From JBEKCB01 sp052139675 (GTDB lineage: Bacteria; Planctomycetota; Brocadiia; CAIUPP01), in assembly GCA_052139675.1 (NCBI GenBank), contig JBKQWE010000014.1, forward strand, positions 49,601-113,600: DNA of 64,000 nt, given 5' to 3'. Position numbers and translations under genes: made by a program. Under the pieces are notes generated by a model that saw nothing but the letters and a program-made list of their open reading frames with translations, made no database searches and was not told the DNA's origin. Positions 33,206 through 42,271 of the stretch are shown one piece after another; the first letter of the stretch is position 1, and each line of letters opens with the position of its first letter.

Positions 33206-34735
33206 TCACTCCGGCGCGATATAATTGTAACTGAGGGAGAACCCGACCTCGCGCCCGGCCTTGGCGCCCGTCCGCGAGTTCATCGAAGTCTTCACGTCGG
33301 AGACGCCCTTGACCCTGCCGAGCCGGTCGCGGAACTCCAGCAGCGGCCGCTCGTCGGAGGCGACTCCGATCAGCGCCACGTCGAGCACTTTCTTCGGCGT
33401 CACCTTGGTCTGAGCCGGCTTGCCCGGCTGCGGCGCGGCCGCGCGGGTCTCGGCCACGATCACCGGCTTGATGGTGACCTTGGTGAACCAGACGCGCCCG
33501 TCCGAGGAGGTGGCCAGCGTCAGCTCGCGCAGGCAATCGAGCAGCCGCGGCCGGCCCTCGTACCAGTCTCGAGTCGCGCCGATCTTGTCCACCAGCTCCT
33601 GCGCCACGTCAATCTGCGGTTTCAGCCGTTCGTACTGCGCCATTTTCTTAGCCACGCTGGCCTGCGTGTTATGCCAGACGGCGGCCAGTGCGAAGACGAT
33701 CGCGGCGACGGCGACCGCCGTGCCCAGCGCCAGCAGCGCGCGGCGCCCGAGCAGCTTCTTCGCCGGCGGCTCCAGCCGCGAATGCAGCAGGTCTATCGCC
33801 GGGCGATGCCCGTTGAGGGCCGAGATGCCCAGCGCCGTCGCCGGCACGAACCGGACCAGCGCCGGGGCTTCGCCCGTCTGGCCCGGGCGGAGGCTGACCT
33901 CGGGCAGTTGGCTCCGGAGCTTCACCTCAAAGCCCAGGTGCGCGGCCATTCCGCGCAAGGCCTCCGCCGGCAGGCCGATGCCGTCCCAGATCGTCAGTTC
34001 GGCGGCGCCTTCCTGCGTGTGGCTGCGCGTGACCGTTCCGAACGCGCGGCGAACTTCCGTCTCCAGCGCCGCGACCAGGAGGGCGGGAGCGCTTTCGACG
34101 CCGCCGGAGCCCGGTTCCGGGATCAGCACGTGCTGCATGACGCAGAAATGGCGGCCGAGGCTCGCGACCAGGTCGGAGTTCCCCGGACGCAGGACCAGCG
34201 TGAGCCCGACCGCCGCGGAGGAGTCGGTCGTCGCCGACGACACCGCCAGCGCGCTGGAGGTCACCGCCAGCAGTTTGATGCGCGCGGCTTCCGCCACGGC
34301 CTGCACCTGGCTGAGCCGCTCGCGCAGCGCCCCGACGAGGAACACCGGCCGGGCCGCGCGCGCGTCGAGCGCGTCCGCGTAATCCAGGCCGAGCGCCGTC
34401 GGGTCGGGCGAGAACTCGCGCTCGGCCTCGAGCCGCACGATGTTCGCCGTCGCCGCCGGCGCCGCCGGCGGAACGTTCACCTCGCGCGCCATGAGCCACT
34501 TCGCCGGCAGGCCGGCCACGGCGCGATGAGTGCTGAAGTGCTGCTCGCGCAGGAACTGGCCGAGCGCCTTGCCGAGGCGCTGCGGGTCCTGCCAGCCGGT
34601 CTCGTCGGGGAACAGGAATTCGCCGGTGCGCTCCACGTGGCGGACGCCGCGCGCCAGGCGGACTTCCGAGACGACCGCGTAACGCTCTTCGAAGGCTATG
34701 CCCAGCACTTTGCGGTTTCCCACTTTCATTACCAT
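33206..34735 (-). CDS. GspL/PilM-like inner-membrane platform protein
   Basis: This 509-residue protein has a cytoplasmic actin-like fold (about 1-340; MVMKVGNRKVLGIAFEERYAV start, NVPPAAPAATANIVRLEAEREF), then one membrane helix (ALLALGTAVAVAAIVFALAAVW) and a periplasmic PilN/GspL-like domain with a coiled coil. It would tether the GspE ATPase to the pseudopilus assembly platform. The frame opens upstream inside gspK, but TAATG stop/start coupling at 34735 and the GspL-like N-terminus fix the start. It appears to fuse PilM-like and PilN-like halves, as classical GspL does. Confidence 0.75.
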   Translation of the reverse strand: MVMKVGNRKVLGIAFEERYAVVSEVRLARGVRHVERTGEFLFPDETGWQDPQRLGKALGQFLREQHFSTHRAVAGLPAKWLMAREVNVPPAAPAATANIVRLEAEREFSPDPTALGLDYADALDARAARPVFLVGALRERLSQVQAVAEAARIKLLAVTSSALAVSSATTDSSAAVGLTLVLRPGNSDLVASLGRHFCVMQHVLIPEPGSGGVESAPALLVAALETEVRRAFGTVTRSHTQEGAAELTIWDGIGLPAEALRGMAAHLGFEVKLRSQLPEVSLRPGQTGEAPALVRFVPATALGISALNGHRPAIDLLHSRLEPPAKKLLGRRALLALGTAVAVAAIVFALAAVWHNTQASVAKKMAQYERLKPQIDVAQELVDKIGATRDWYEGRPRLLDCLRELTLATSSDGRVWFTKVTIKPVIVAETRAAAPQPGKPAQTKVTPKKVLDVALIGVASDERPLLEFRDRLGRVKGVSDVKTSMNSRTGAKAGREVGFSLSYNYIAPE

Positions 34736-36078
34736 TACAGGCCTCCTCCGGTCGAGGAGGCGGTGGTGCCCGAGATCCCGGTTCCGCTGCGCAGCGAGGT
34801 CAGGATGCTCGGGTCCAGCGGCCAGCCCAGGTACGTGAGGTCTTTCCAATACAGCACCTGGGGCGGACTGGTGGTGGCGTCCACGATCGCGCGATAACGC
34901 CTGAAGGCGCGGCCGTTGCCGCTGACGGCGACGATGTCGGCGGCGAACTGATACGACTGGACGGTGATGAGGCTCGCCAGCGCCGCCGCCTTGGTCTGCC
35001 CGATCGCCGTGGAGACCCAGGCGATGGTGCTCACGTCCGCGCTGGTGCTGTTGCGATAGTTGATCATCGCGCTGACGTCGGCCTGGTCAAGGCCGGGCAG
35101 GCACAGCAGCACCGGCGTCTGGGCGGTGTTCACATTGACTAAGCCTCCGCTGACGGTCGTGGCGGCAGTCCCGGTGCCGGTGCCCGTGCGGCCGCTCGTG
35201 CCCGTGCCGGTTCCGCCGCTCGTGCCGGTTCCGCCGCCTCTCCCGCCCGTGCCGGTCCCGCCGCCGCCTCCACTGGTTCCGCCGCCGCCGGCGCGGCTTC
35301 CCGTGCCGCCTGAACGGCCGCCGCCGGCGGTCGTGGTGGCCGGCTGGGCGCTGTAGACGGTCACGTAGTTGTTCCAGCCGCCGTCCGCCGCGGACCCCGT
35401 GGAGACGCTCGATCCGGAAACGCCCAGCGACGTATCGAACTCGTTGGGGTCCAGGAGGCCGTTCCGGTTGGTGTCGTCGCCGTAGAGCAACTGCGGCGTG
35501 ACGCCCTGGACCAGGAGAAGTTCCTCGACCGTTTCGAACGGGGCGTGCTTGCAGTTGTACGGCGGGGTCAGCGAGAGATAGTAGCTGTCGCTGGCGCCAT
35601 CGGACGAAGCGGCGCTCTCCGCGCTGCGCCAGTTCACGATGGAATTGGCGATGGCCACGGTCATGTTCGGCAGGTTCACCAGCTCGTCCGCGGTCGCCGA
35701 ATTGATGTTGAGCTTGGAGGCCTCGTCCACCAGGCCGTAGCAATAGGCGGTTTCGCTGTCGCCGGGCGGCCGCAGGATCCAGAAGTATGCGGCGCCGATG
35801 CTGACCGCCTGGCACGGGAACGTGGTCGGGTCGGGGATGGCGCCGGCGCTGTTGTCGAGCTGCGCGATGACGTACTGCAGCGCGCCCTTGGCCGCCGCGT
35901 CGGCCTGCACGGCGGCCACCTGGTTGGCCGAGGCGAACAGTTCCACGGCCACGGAGCGGGCGAAGATCAGCACCAGGGCGGAGATGCCCAGGACGATCCA
36001 CAGCGTGACGATCATCACCGCGCCGCGCGTGCCGCTCGGCAGTGCGCCGGCGCGATTCATGTGGAGGCGATGGCTCAT
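34735..36078 (-). CDS. gspK: Minor pseudopilin GspK
   Basis: This 447-residue protein starts at ATG 36078 behind a GAGGAA site. A short basic leader is followed by GAVMIVTLWIVLGISALVLIFARS, the GspK-type prepilin helix. Helix-hairpin-helix-like SAM repeats typical of GspK are visible (LNINSATADELVNLPNMTVAIANSIVNWR and NVNTAQTPVLLCLPGLDQADVSAMINYR). Between these lie an EF-hand-like DTNRNGLLDPNEFD segment and an unusual Gly/Thr-rich run of about 60 residues (35164-35340). GspK caps the pseudopilus tip. The upstream frame extension into gspJ is not coding. Confidence 0.9.
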   Translation of the reverse strand: MSHRLHMNRAGALPSGTRGAVMIVTLWIVLGISALVLIFARSVAVELFASANQVAAVQADAAAKGALQYVIAQLDNSAGAIPDPTTFPCQAVSIGAAYFWILRPPGDSETAYCYGLVDEASKLNINSATADELVNLPNMTVAIANSIVNWRSAESAASSDGASDSYYLSLTPPYNCKHAPFETVEELLLVQGVTPQLLYGDDTNRNGLLDPNEFDTSLGVSGSSVSTGSAADGGWNNYVTVYSAQPATTTAGGGRSGGTGSRAGGGGTSGGGGGTGTGGRGGGTGTSGGTGTGTSGRTGTGTGTAATTVSGGLVNVNTAQTPVLLCLPGLDQADVSAMINYRNSTSADVSTIAWVSTAIGQTKAAALASLITVQSYQFAADIVAVSGNGRAFRRYRAIVDATTSPPQVLYWKDLTYLGWPLDPSILTSLRSGTGISGTTASSTGGGL

Positions 36079-36095
36079 GGTTCCTCGGATCACGG

Positions 36096-36962
36096 CTACG
36101 TGCCCGCCGCCGACGGCAGGCCTTCCACCGAGTTCCCGACCGTCGTCGGGCCGCACGGCGGCTGGAAAATGCGCACGACCACGTACGGGAGCGGCAGGTT
36201 GTTCGGGTTCGCGTTCGGGTTCGGACTCGCGTTCGGGTTCGGGTTCGGCTGGCCCACGACCGGCGGCTGCAGTTGCAGGGTCACCTGCACGGCCGTCGGC
36301 AGCGTGTTGTCCTGCTGGGTCGAGTCCCAGTTGGGCCACCAGTTCGTCCCGTCGAAATACTGGAAATTGAGCGCCAGGACGTTGTCGCAGATGTTGTCCA
36401 GCTCCGGCGGCGGCGCTTCCGGCGCGAGCAGGTCGGTGCTGATGCTCCGCTGGAGGATAAAGAGCTGGCCGGTCGTGTCGTTCGGCTGAGGCACGAGCGA
36501 GTACGTGACCATGCGGATGTCGCAGGCGGAAGCCGTCGGGCTGAGCGGGTTCGGCGTCTGGCCCGAGGCTTGTGCCAGCGCGATGTAGGGGCTCTCCGGC
36601 TCCTCCGCGCAGGAGTAGAACGTGAGCATATCGCCGCTGGCGCTGACGGTGCTCGTGGTCGTGGCGCCGATGCCCAGGCTCACGTTCTGGGCGGTGACCG
36701 GCGGCGTCTCGCCGGCGGGCGTGCCCTCGAACGGGCCGGCCAGCACGTTGTTCGGCACCATGGCGGAGTCGAGGTCCAGGCGCATCACTTCCAGCGCATA
36801 CAGCGCCGTCCGCGCCGGCGCCATGGCCGCTTCCGCATGGTCCTGGCTCTTGAAGGCGATCTTGAAGCAGACATAGAGCGAGCTGACCAGCGTGACCGTC
36901 AAGGCCATCGCCACCAGCAGTTCCAGCAGCGTGAATGAAGATTGTCCCGGTCGTCGGCGCAT
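36096..36962 (-). CDS. gspJ: Minor pseudopilin GspJ
   Basis: This 288-residue prepilin has a type IV class N-terminus (SSFTLLELLVAMALTVTLVSSLY) with the conserved Glu at position 5 of the mature form. The globular part contains GspJ-like strands and then an Asn-Pro repeat (NPNPNASPNPNANPNN) near the C-terminus. It works with GspI and GspK at the pseudopilus tip. ATG 36962 lies 4 bp after the gspI stop; TTG 36980 is less likely. Confidence 0.85.
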   Translation of the reverse strand: MRRRPGQSSFTLLELLVAMALTVTLVSSLYVCFKIAFKSQDHAEAAMAPARTALYALEVMRLDLDSAMVPNNVLAGPFEGTPAGETPPVTAQNVSLGIGATTTSTVSASGDMLTFYSCAEEPESPYIALAQASGQTPNPLSPTASACDIRMVTYSLVPQPNDTTGQLFILQRSISTDLLAPEAPPPELDNICDNVLALNFQYFDGTNWWPNWDSTQQDNTLPTAVQVTLQLQPPVVGQPNPNPNASPNPNANPNNLPLPYVVVRIFQPPCGPTTVGNSVEGLPSAAGT

Positions 36963-36966
36963 CGCT

Positions 36967-37578
36967 TTACGTGCTCCCAAGCCCTGGATAAATCAGCGTG
37001 CTCAGCGTAATCGAGTAAGGCAATGAACTGGAGGTGTGTCCCGGCCAGGTCACCGTCACGTCCAACTGCTGCAGCGTCACGGCCAGCGAGGTCGTGCTGC
37101 CCATCGTGGAGCCCGCGCCCAGGGTCGAGCTTCCCAGGGTAGGTCCCGAGGATCCCAGAGCGCCCGTGCTCCCGCCGCCCAGCGAGGAGGATCCCGACAG
37201 GCCCGTGCCGCCGCCCAGCGTCGTTCCCGACGTGCTCGTCTCCGCGGTGGTGCTGGCGGTGGTCGCTTCCTGGTATTGCGTCACCGTGGAAGTCCAGGTG
37301 TAATCCGGAAAGCTGGTGCTGTAAGCGCTGAAATCCCCGGAGCCGTTCCCGTTCTGCCACTGGTTGGTGGCCACCAGTTCGGCCAGTTTCGAGGCCGCGA
37401 GGTTCGCGGCTTCGAGCTGCCGCCGGGCGCGGGTGGCCGTCGCGTTCGACAGGCTGATCGCCTCCATCGCCACCGGCAGCGCGATCAGGACCACCGTCAG
37501 GCTGGCGAGCACCTCGACGAGCGTGAAACCGCTCCGCCGGGAGGCGGAATGCCGGCGGCGCATCTTATAACGAGTCAA
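36967..37578 (-). CDS. gspI: Minor pseudopilin GspI
   Basis: This 203-residue prepilin has the leader and helix SGFTLVEVLASLTVVLIALPVAMEAISLS. The C-terminal half includes a Ser/Thr/Gly-rich insert of about 60 residues (STSGTTLGGGTGLSGSSSLG and onward) before the final strand region. The start is TTG 37578, behind GGGAGGG and overlapping the gspH stop; ATG 37563 is the alternative. It initiates the GspI-J-K tip complex. Confidence 0.85.
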   Translation of the reverse strand: MTRYKMRRRHSASRRSGFTLVEVLASLTVVLIALPVAMEAISLSNATATRARRQLEAANLAASKLAELVATNQWQNGNGSGDFSAYSTSFPDYTWTSTVTQYQEATTASTTAETSTSGTTLGGGTGLSGSSSLGGGSTGALGSSGPTLGSSTLGAGSTMGSTTSLAVTLQQLDVTVTWPGHTSSSLPYSITLSTLIYPGLGST

Positions 37579-38162
37579 TGTCCGGTCCCTCCCGGCAACG
37601 CCGAAGGCGGCGTGATGATGCGGTACGCGCCGGTCAGCGTCGCGTTGTAGCCGCTGCAGATTTCCTGTTCGTCGGCCGCGCCCGTGCGCGGGACCACGCC
37701 GATCGCCGCGGCCGAGGTCGAGCCGTCCGGGTAGAAATCAATGTGATCGGTGATCGCACAATTCGGGTCGGCCTGCATGTCGAAGGTGGTGCCCTCCGGC
37801 AGCGAGTAGGTGATCCCGTACTCCGTGTTGGTGGTGGCGTAGGCGCCGCCGGTCTGCATCATCAGCCAGTACTGGTTCTGGGTCGTATCGAAATAGAGGC
37901 GGTAAATGCACCCGTCGGCGATGGCCTGCGTGCGCGCGTACTGGATCAGCGCCATGATCTGGGCGGCGGCGCCGGTGGTCTTCCGCGCGCCGAAAAAGCC
38001 GCGCAGCGACGGCGCCGTCGCGCCGAGGATGATGCAGATCAGCACCATCACCAGGAGCAGCTCCACCATCGTGAATGCGCCGGCGCGCCGGCCGCGAACG
38101 CGCAGGGCCGGCGAGCGCCGCTCAGCGCGCGGACCAGTTGTCAATGTTATCTTCGCCGCCAT
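37575..38162 (-). CDS. gspH: Pseudopilin GspH
   Basis: This 195-residue prepilin has AGAFTMVELLLVMVLICIILGATAPSL after a basic leader of about 28 residues. The globular domain contains a GspH-like QIMALIQYARTQAIADGCIYRLYFD segment. It would be a minor subunit of the T2SS pseudopilus. The start overlaps gspG by 41 bp, which is long for an operon junction, but no later in-frame ATG precedes the prepilin helix. Confidence 0.85.
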   Translation of the reverse strand: MAAKITLTTGPRAERRSPALRVRGRRAGAFTMVELLLVMVLICIILGATAPSLRGFFGARKTTGAAAQIMALIQYARTQAIADGCIYRLYFDTTQNQYWLMMQTGGAYATTNTEYGITYSLPEGTTFDMQADPNCAITDHIDFYPDGSTSAAAIGVVPRTGAADEQEICSGYNATLTGAYRIITPPSALPGGTGH

Positions 38163-38559
38163 CTTGTCCGCTCGGTCCGAAGGAATGGAGGTCGTAGCCG
38201 TCCGTGTTGTGCGTGCCGGGGCAGGAGTAAACGTAAGGGTTGCCCCACGGGTCGTTGATCACGGGACGATCAATGTACGGGCCATGCCAGGAGGTGCTCA
38301 GCCCGCCGGGAGCGACGCTCAGCGCGCCCAGGCCCTCGGCGGAGGTCGGGTAGCGGCCGTTGTCCACCTCGAAGGCGCTCAGCGCCGTGCCGAGGCCCGA
38401 GATGTCCGTCGTGGCCTGCACGATCTTGGCCTGCTTGCCGCGGCCGACGAACTTCGGCACCACCACCGCCGCCAGCGCGGTGAGGATCACCAGCACCAGC
38501 AGAAGCTCGATCAGCGTAAAGCCCTGCGCCGCGTAACGTCGAATCAGACGAATCTTCAT
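38122..38559 (-). CDS. gspG: Major pseudopilin GspG
   Basis: This 145-residue major pseudopilin has a short leader MKIRLIRRYAAQG, the cleavage site before FTLIELLLVLVILTALAAVVVPKFVG, and the conserved C-terminal GspG region (DNGRYPTSAEGLGAL, GPYIDRPVINDPWGNPYVYSCPG, DLHSFGPSGQDGGEDNIDNW) that binds calcium in known structures. It forms the piston-like fibre that pushes substrates through GspD. It is 15 bp downstream of gspF. Confidence 0.95.
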   Translation of the reverse strand: MKIRLIRRYAAQGFTLIELLLVLVILTALAAVVVPKFVGRGKQAKIVQATTDISGLGTALSAFEVDNGRYPTSAEGLGALSVAPGGLSTSWHGPYIDRPVINDPWGNPYVYSCPGTHNTDGYDLHSFGPSGQDGGEDNIDNWSAR

Positions 38560-38574
38560 CGTTCTCCCTCCCCG

Positions 38575-39798
38575 TTACTTAATGAGTTCCTGAAGCGTGA
38601 ACACCGGCAGTAACATGCTGATGACGATCGTTCCGACGAAGGCCGCCATGATGAACAGCAGCGCCGGCTCGACCAGCGAGACGAGCATGCGCAGCCGCCG
38701 GTCGAGCAGCACTTCGTACGAGGTGGCCAGGCGCACGAGCTCCTTGTCGAGCCGGCCGCTTTCCTCCGCGACGGACACCATTTCCGCGATCGAGGCCGTG
38801 AACAACTGCGGGCAGGCGGCCAGGCTGCGCGAGAGCGAGGCGCCGCGCTGGACCTCTTCAATGGCCTTGCCCACCGCGTCCTGCAGGGTCTGGTGGCCGA
38901 TGGCCTCGCGCGCGACGCGCAGCGCGGAGACCAGCGGCACGCCCGAGCCGAGCAGCGTACCGAGCATGCGGCAGAAGCGGACGACGGCGAACATCGAGAC
39001 GATGCCGCCCAGGCCGGGCGTCTTGAACATCAGCCATTCCGCGGCCCGGCGGCCGGCCTCCGAAGCGAGCACGCGGCGCCCGACCAGGAACAGGAAAATC
39101 AGCACGCCGACGAACACCGGCGCGTAACTGGTGATCCACTGGCTGGCCCCGACGACGACGCGCGTCATGATCGGCAGCGCGCTGCCGAACTCCGCGAAAA
39201 TCTTCGAGAAGCGCGGGATGAAGAAGGTCATCAGGAAGATGAGCACCCCGCAGGCGATGAACGCCAGCACGCACGGATAGATCAGCGCCGCCCGCACGCG
39301 GCCTTTCAGCTCCTGGTCGCGCGACTGGAAGTCGGCGATCTGGTTGAGCACCACGTCAATGAAGCCGCCCGTCTCGCCCGCGCGCACCATGGCGACGTAG
39401 ACCGGCGGGAAGGAACGCGGGCATTTGCCCATCGCGTCGGCGAGCGGCATGCCGCCGACCACGTCTTCGTAGACCGCCGCCCACTGCGCCTTGGCCGCCG
39501 GCCGGGCGGCCTCGCGGCTGAGGATCTGCAGGCTGCGGCTCAGCGGAACGCCCGCCGCCAGCAGGTTCGACAGGCCGCGCGTGAAGGTCTCCACGTCGGC
39601 CTTCGAGACGCGCCCGCCGGTCGCCGCCGGCGCCGCCGCCTTGGCCGGCTCCGCCCGCCCTTCGCGCTCCTCGACGTGCACCGGGTGCAGCCCCAGGCGA
39701 GAGACCTGGTCGAGCGCCGCGCCGCGGTTCTCCGCCGCGACCGTGCCGTTGGTCTGCTGCCCTTTGTCGTCGAGCGCCGTATAGGTGAAAGCCGCCAT
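38575..39798 (-). CDS. gspF: T2SS inner-membrane platform protein GspF
   Basis: This 407-residue protein has two T2SSF domains. The start MAAFTYTALDDKGQQTNGTV is typical. The first domain includes LAAGVPLSRSLQILSREA and FPPVYVAMVRAGETGGFIDVVL, and the second GSGVPLVSALRVAREAIGHQTLQDAV and FTASIAEMVSVAEESGRLDKEL. There are three membrane helices. It connects the GspE ATPase to the pseudopilus and follows gspE after 26 bp. Confidence 0.95.
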   Translation of the reverse strand: MAAFTYTALDDKGQQTNGTVAAENRGAALDQVSRLGLHPVHVEEREGRAEPAKAAAPAATGGRVSKADVETFTRGLSNLLAAGVPLSRSLQILSREAARPAAKAQWAAVYEDVVGGMPLADAMGKCPRSFPPVYVAMVRAGETGGFIDVVLNQIADFQSRDQELKGRVRAALIYPCVLAFIACGVLIFLMTFFIPRFSKIFAEFGSALPIMTRVVVGASQWITSYAPVFVGVLIFLFLVGRRVLASEAGRRAAEWLMFKTPGLGGIVSMFAVVRFCRMLGTLLGSGVPLVSALRVAREAIGHQTLQDAVGKAIEEVQRGASLSRSLAACPQLFTASIAEMVSVAEESGRLDKELVRLATSYEVLLDRRLRMLVSLVEPALLFIMAAFVGTIVISMLLPVFTLQELIK

Positions 39799-39824
39799 CG
39801 TTTCCTCTTACTCTGTATAGAACG

Positions 39825-41609
39825 TTATGAAGCGCCGGCCACTCGCTGCAGCACCGGGGCCGCTTCGTGCTCCGCGCCGTTGCCGTTGGGCGGCACGGAC
39901 TGGGCCGCCGACTCAACCTCGGCGCGCTCGTCCTTCGTCACGCGCAGCACTTCGTCCACCGTCGTATGGCCCTCGATCACGTGGCGCCAGCCGTCGTCGC
40001 GCAGGGTCCGCATGCCTTCCCGGCCGGTCTGTCGGCGGATTTCGCCGCCGGAGGCGCGCCGCAGGATCAGCGAGCGGACGCCTTCGGTGACCGGCATCAG
40101 TTCCATGATGCACGTCCGGCCGCGGTAGCCGGTGCCCTGGCAGTTGCGGCAGCCGGCGCCGTGGTAAAGCCGGTGCGGGGCGCCGTCGCCGAATTCGGCG
40201 CGCAGGTCGAGCGTCGGCGGCGCCACGAACTCCTCCTTGCAGTGCGGGCAGATGCGCCGCACGAGGCGCTGGGCCAGCACCACTTCGAGCGACGAGGCGA
40301 CCAGGTACGGGTCAATGCCCATGTCAATCAGCCGGACCGGCGCGCTGGGCGCGTCGTTGGTGTGCAGCGTCGAGAAGACCAGGTGCCCGGTCAGCGAGGC
40401 CTGGACGGCGATCTCGGCGGTCTCGCCGTCGCGGATTTCGCCGATGAGGACCACGTTCGGGTCGTGCCGCAGGATGGCGCGCAGCCCGCGCGCGAAGGTC
40501 AGGCCGGCCTTCTCATTGACCTGGATCTGGTTGATGCCGCGCAGGTGGTACTCGACGGGATCCTCGATGGTGATGATCTTGCGCTTGACGTCGTTGATGC
40601 GCGAGAGCGCCGCGTAGAGCGTGGTGGTCTTGCCGCTGCCGGTCGGCCCGGTGACGAGCACGATGCCGTGCGGCAGGGCCAGGACTTTCTCGAACGCGGT
40701 GCAGTCCCGCGCGGACATGCCGAGCTGCTCGAGGCCGAGCAGCGCGGAGCTTCGGTCCAGCAGGCGCAGCACCACCGCCTCGCCGTGGAGCATCGGGATG
40801 ACCGAGACGCGCACGTCCACCTCGCGCTCGGCGATCCGCAGCTTGATGCGCCCGTCCTGCGGCAGGCGCTTCTCGGCGATGTCCAGCCGGCTGAGGATCT
40901 TCAGGCGCGAGACGATCTCCGCCTGGAAGTTCCTGACCTCCGGCGGGATCGAGGCTTCCACCAGCATGCCGTCAATGCGGTACCGGACGCGCAGTTCGTT
41001 CTCGAACGGCTCGATGTGCACGTCGGTCGCGCGCCGGTCAATCCCCTCGGTCAGCACCTGGTTGACGAACTTGATGATCGAGGCGTCTTCGGTGCCGCCG
41101 GCGAGGTTGAGGCCCTGCTCGTCCTCGTCCTGGACGACCTGGATGCCGGCGTCGGCGGCGTCGGAGACGAGGGTCTGCAGCGTGTCCGCGCCGACGCCGA
41201 GGCCGTTCTTGATGCAGCGGTCAATCTCGGAAGCCGGCGCCAGCGCCAGGCGGAACTCCTGTCCGGAGAACAGGCGCAGTTCGTCCACGCCGGTGGTGCC
41301 GAACAGCCGGCTGGTCACCGCCCAGACTTCGCCGCCGGGCGCTTCCATCGGCAGCAGGCGGTGCTTGAGCAGGATCCGGGCCGGGAACTTCGCCAGGAAT
41401 TCCTTGGCCGGCGGCAGTTGCTCCAGGTCCACGTACGGCACCTGGAACTCGGCCGCCAGGTAGCGCAGCACCTTGTCCTCCGGCAGCCCGCTCGCCTCGA
41501 GCAGCGCCGCATCGAGCGGTTTGCCCTCGGCCATGAGCGCCCGCACGCGGTCCGCGACGGCCGCGTCGAACAGCCGCTCATCCAGCATCTTGGAGACGAT
41601 GTCCTTCAT
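39825..41609 (-). CDS. gspE: T2SS assembly ATPase GspE
   Basis: This 594-residue AAA-type secretion ATPase has an MshEN-type N-terminal domain (AAEFQVPYVDLEQLPP), Asp box (DPVEYHLRGINQIQVNEKAG), Walker A (GPTGSGKTTT), Walker B (VLIGEIRDGETAEIAVQASLTGH) and His box (FSTLHTNDAPSAPVRL). A C-terminal four-Cys zinc element is present (CPHC ... CRNC). It powers pseudopilus extension. It is first of the gsp genes proper, separated from the upstream Gly-rich gene by 100 bp with a strong hairpin. Confidence 0.96.
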   Translation of the reverse strand: MKDIVSKMLDERLFDAAVADRVRALMAEGKPLDAALLEASGLPEDKVLRYLAAEFQVPYVDLEQLPPAKEFLAKFPARILLKHRLLPMEAPGGEVWAVTSRLFGTTGVDELRLFSGQEFRLALAPASEIDRCIKNGLGVGADTLQTLVSDAADAGIQVVQDEDEQGLNLAGGTEDASIIKFVNQVLTEGIDRRATDVHIEPFENELRVRYRIDGMLVEASIPPEVRNFQAEIVSRLKILSRLDIAEKRLPQDGRIKLRIAEREVDVRVSVIPMLHGEAVVLRLLDRSSALLGLEQLGMSARDCTAFEKVLALPHGIVLVTGPTGSGKTTTLYAALSRINDVKRKIITIEDPVEYHLRGINQIQVNEKAGLTFARGLRAILRHDPNVVLIGEIRDGETAEIAVQASLTGHLVFSTLHTNDAPSAPVRLIDMGIDPYLVASSLEVVLAQRLVRRICPHCKEEFVAPPTLDLRAEFGDGAPHRLYHGAGCRNCQGTGYRGRTCIMELMPVTEGVRSLILRRASGGEIRRQTGREGMRTLRDDGWRHVIEGHTTVDEVLRVTKDERAEVESAAQSVPPNGNGAEHEAAPVLQRVAGAS

Positions 41610-41661
41610 GATCTTCCTTGCAAGCGCGTCATTTGTCTGACGGATCGAACCGGGTCGGCGG

Positions 41662-41693
41662 CGCGCCGTCCCGCATCGGCGCGGGACGGCGCG
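41662..41693 (-). terminator. Strong GC hairpin between the sigma-factor genes and gspE
   Basis: CGCGCCGTCCCG (41662-41673) pairs perfectly with CGGGACGGCGCG (41682-41693), 8-base loop. No U-run follows on the minus strand. It could partly uncouple the ECF gene group from the gsp genes. Confidence 0.55.
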
Positions 41694-41709
41694 TCTACTT
41701 TCAGCGTCC

Positions 41710-42225
41710 TTACTCGAGCACGCCCAGGAGCACCAACCGCGCTTCCTGGCGAGGCGTGAGCACTTCCTTCAGTTCAGCCTGGGCCTTGACCAGCGAGCCC
41801 CGGACTCGTTCGCGCGCATCGCGAACGGCGGCCAGCTTCGCCGCGATGTCCTTCGGATCGGCATCCTTATTGTCGAGCGCATCGCTGAGGGCCTTGGTCT
41901 TATCACCGATGTCCGTGGTCGCCGCCGGAGCCGCGCCGCCACCACCGCCACCGCCGCCGCGGCCGCCTCGGCCGCCGAACCGCCCCGTCATCATTTCGCG
42001 GTTCAGGTCCATGACCTTCTGCACCTTCGGCTGCAGGACGTTCCACTCCTCGTCGGTGGCGCCCAGTTGCGTCTGGATATTGGCCATGAAGTTGCCTCTT
42101 CCACCGCGCCCGCCGCCGCCACCACCGCCACCGCCGCCAGCCTGGGCGAACGCCACTCCCGTCGTCGCCAGCAACGTCACCAGACCAGCCACAATCAGGC
42201 CCAACGCCACTTTCCTGTGCGACAT
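41710..42225 (-). CDS. Gly-rich periplasmic Spy/CpxP-like protein
   Basis: This 171-residue exported protein starts at ATG 42225 with GGAGTGAGG upstream. The signal peptide (KVALGLIVAGLVTLLATTGVAFA) is followed by a run of ten Gly and RGGRG, a helical section (TDEEWNVLQPKVQKVMDLNREMM), a second Gly/Arg-rich run and a final helix with LTPRQEARLVLLGVLE, which resembles the LTxxQ motif of Spy/CpxP proteins. It is probably a periplasmic stress or metal-responsive protein. It lies downstream of the ECF/anti-sigma pair, so it may be part of that response. Confidence 0.65.
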   Translation of the reverse strand: MSHRKVALGLIVAGLVTLLATTGVAFAQAGGGGGGGGGGRGGRGNFMANIQTQLGATDEEWNVLQPKVQKVMDLNREMMTGRFGGRGGRGGGGGGGGAAPAATTDIGDKTKALSDALDNKDADPKDIAAKLAAVRDARERVRGSLVKAQAELKEVLTPRQEARLVLLGVLE

Positions 42226-42271
42226 AGCCTCACTCCTCTCAAAAATGCCGGGCGTTCGCGCCCGGTGACCC

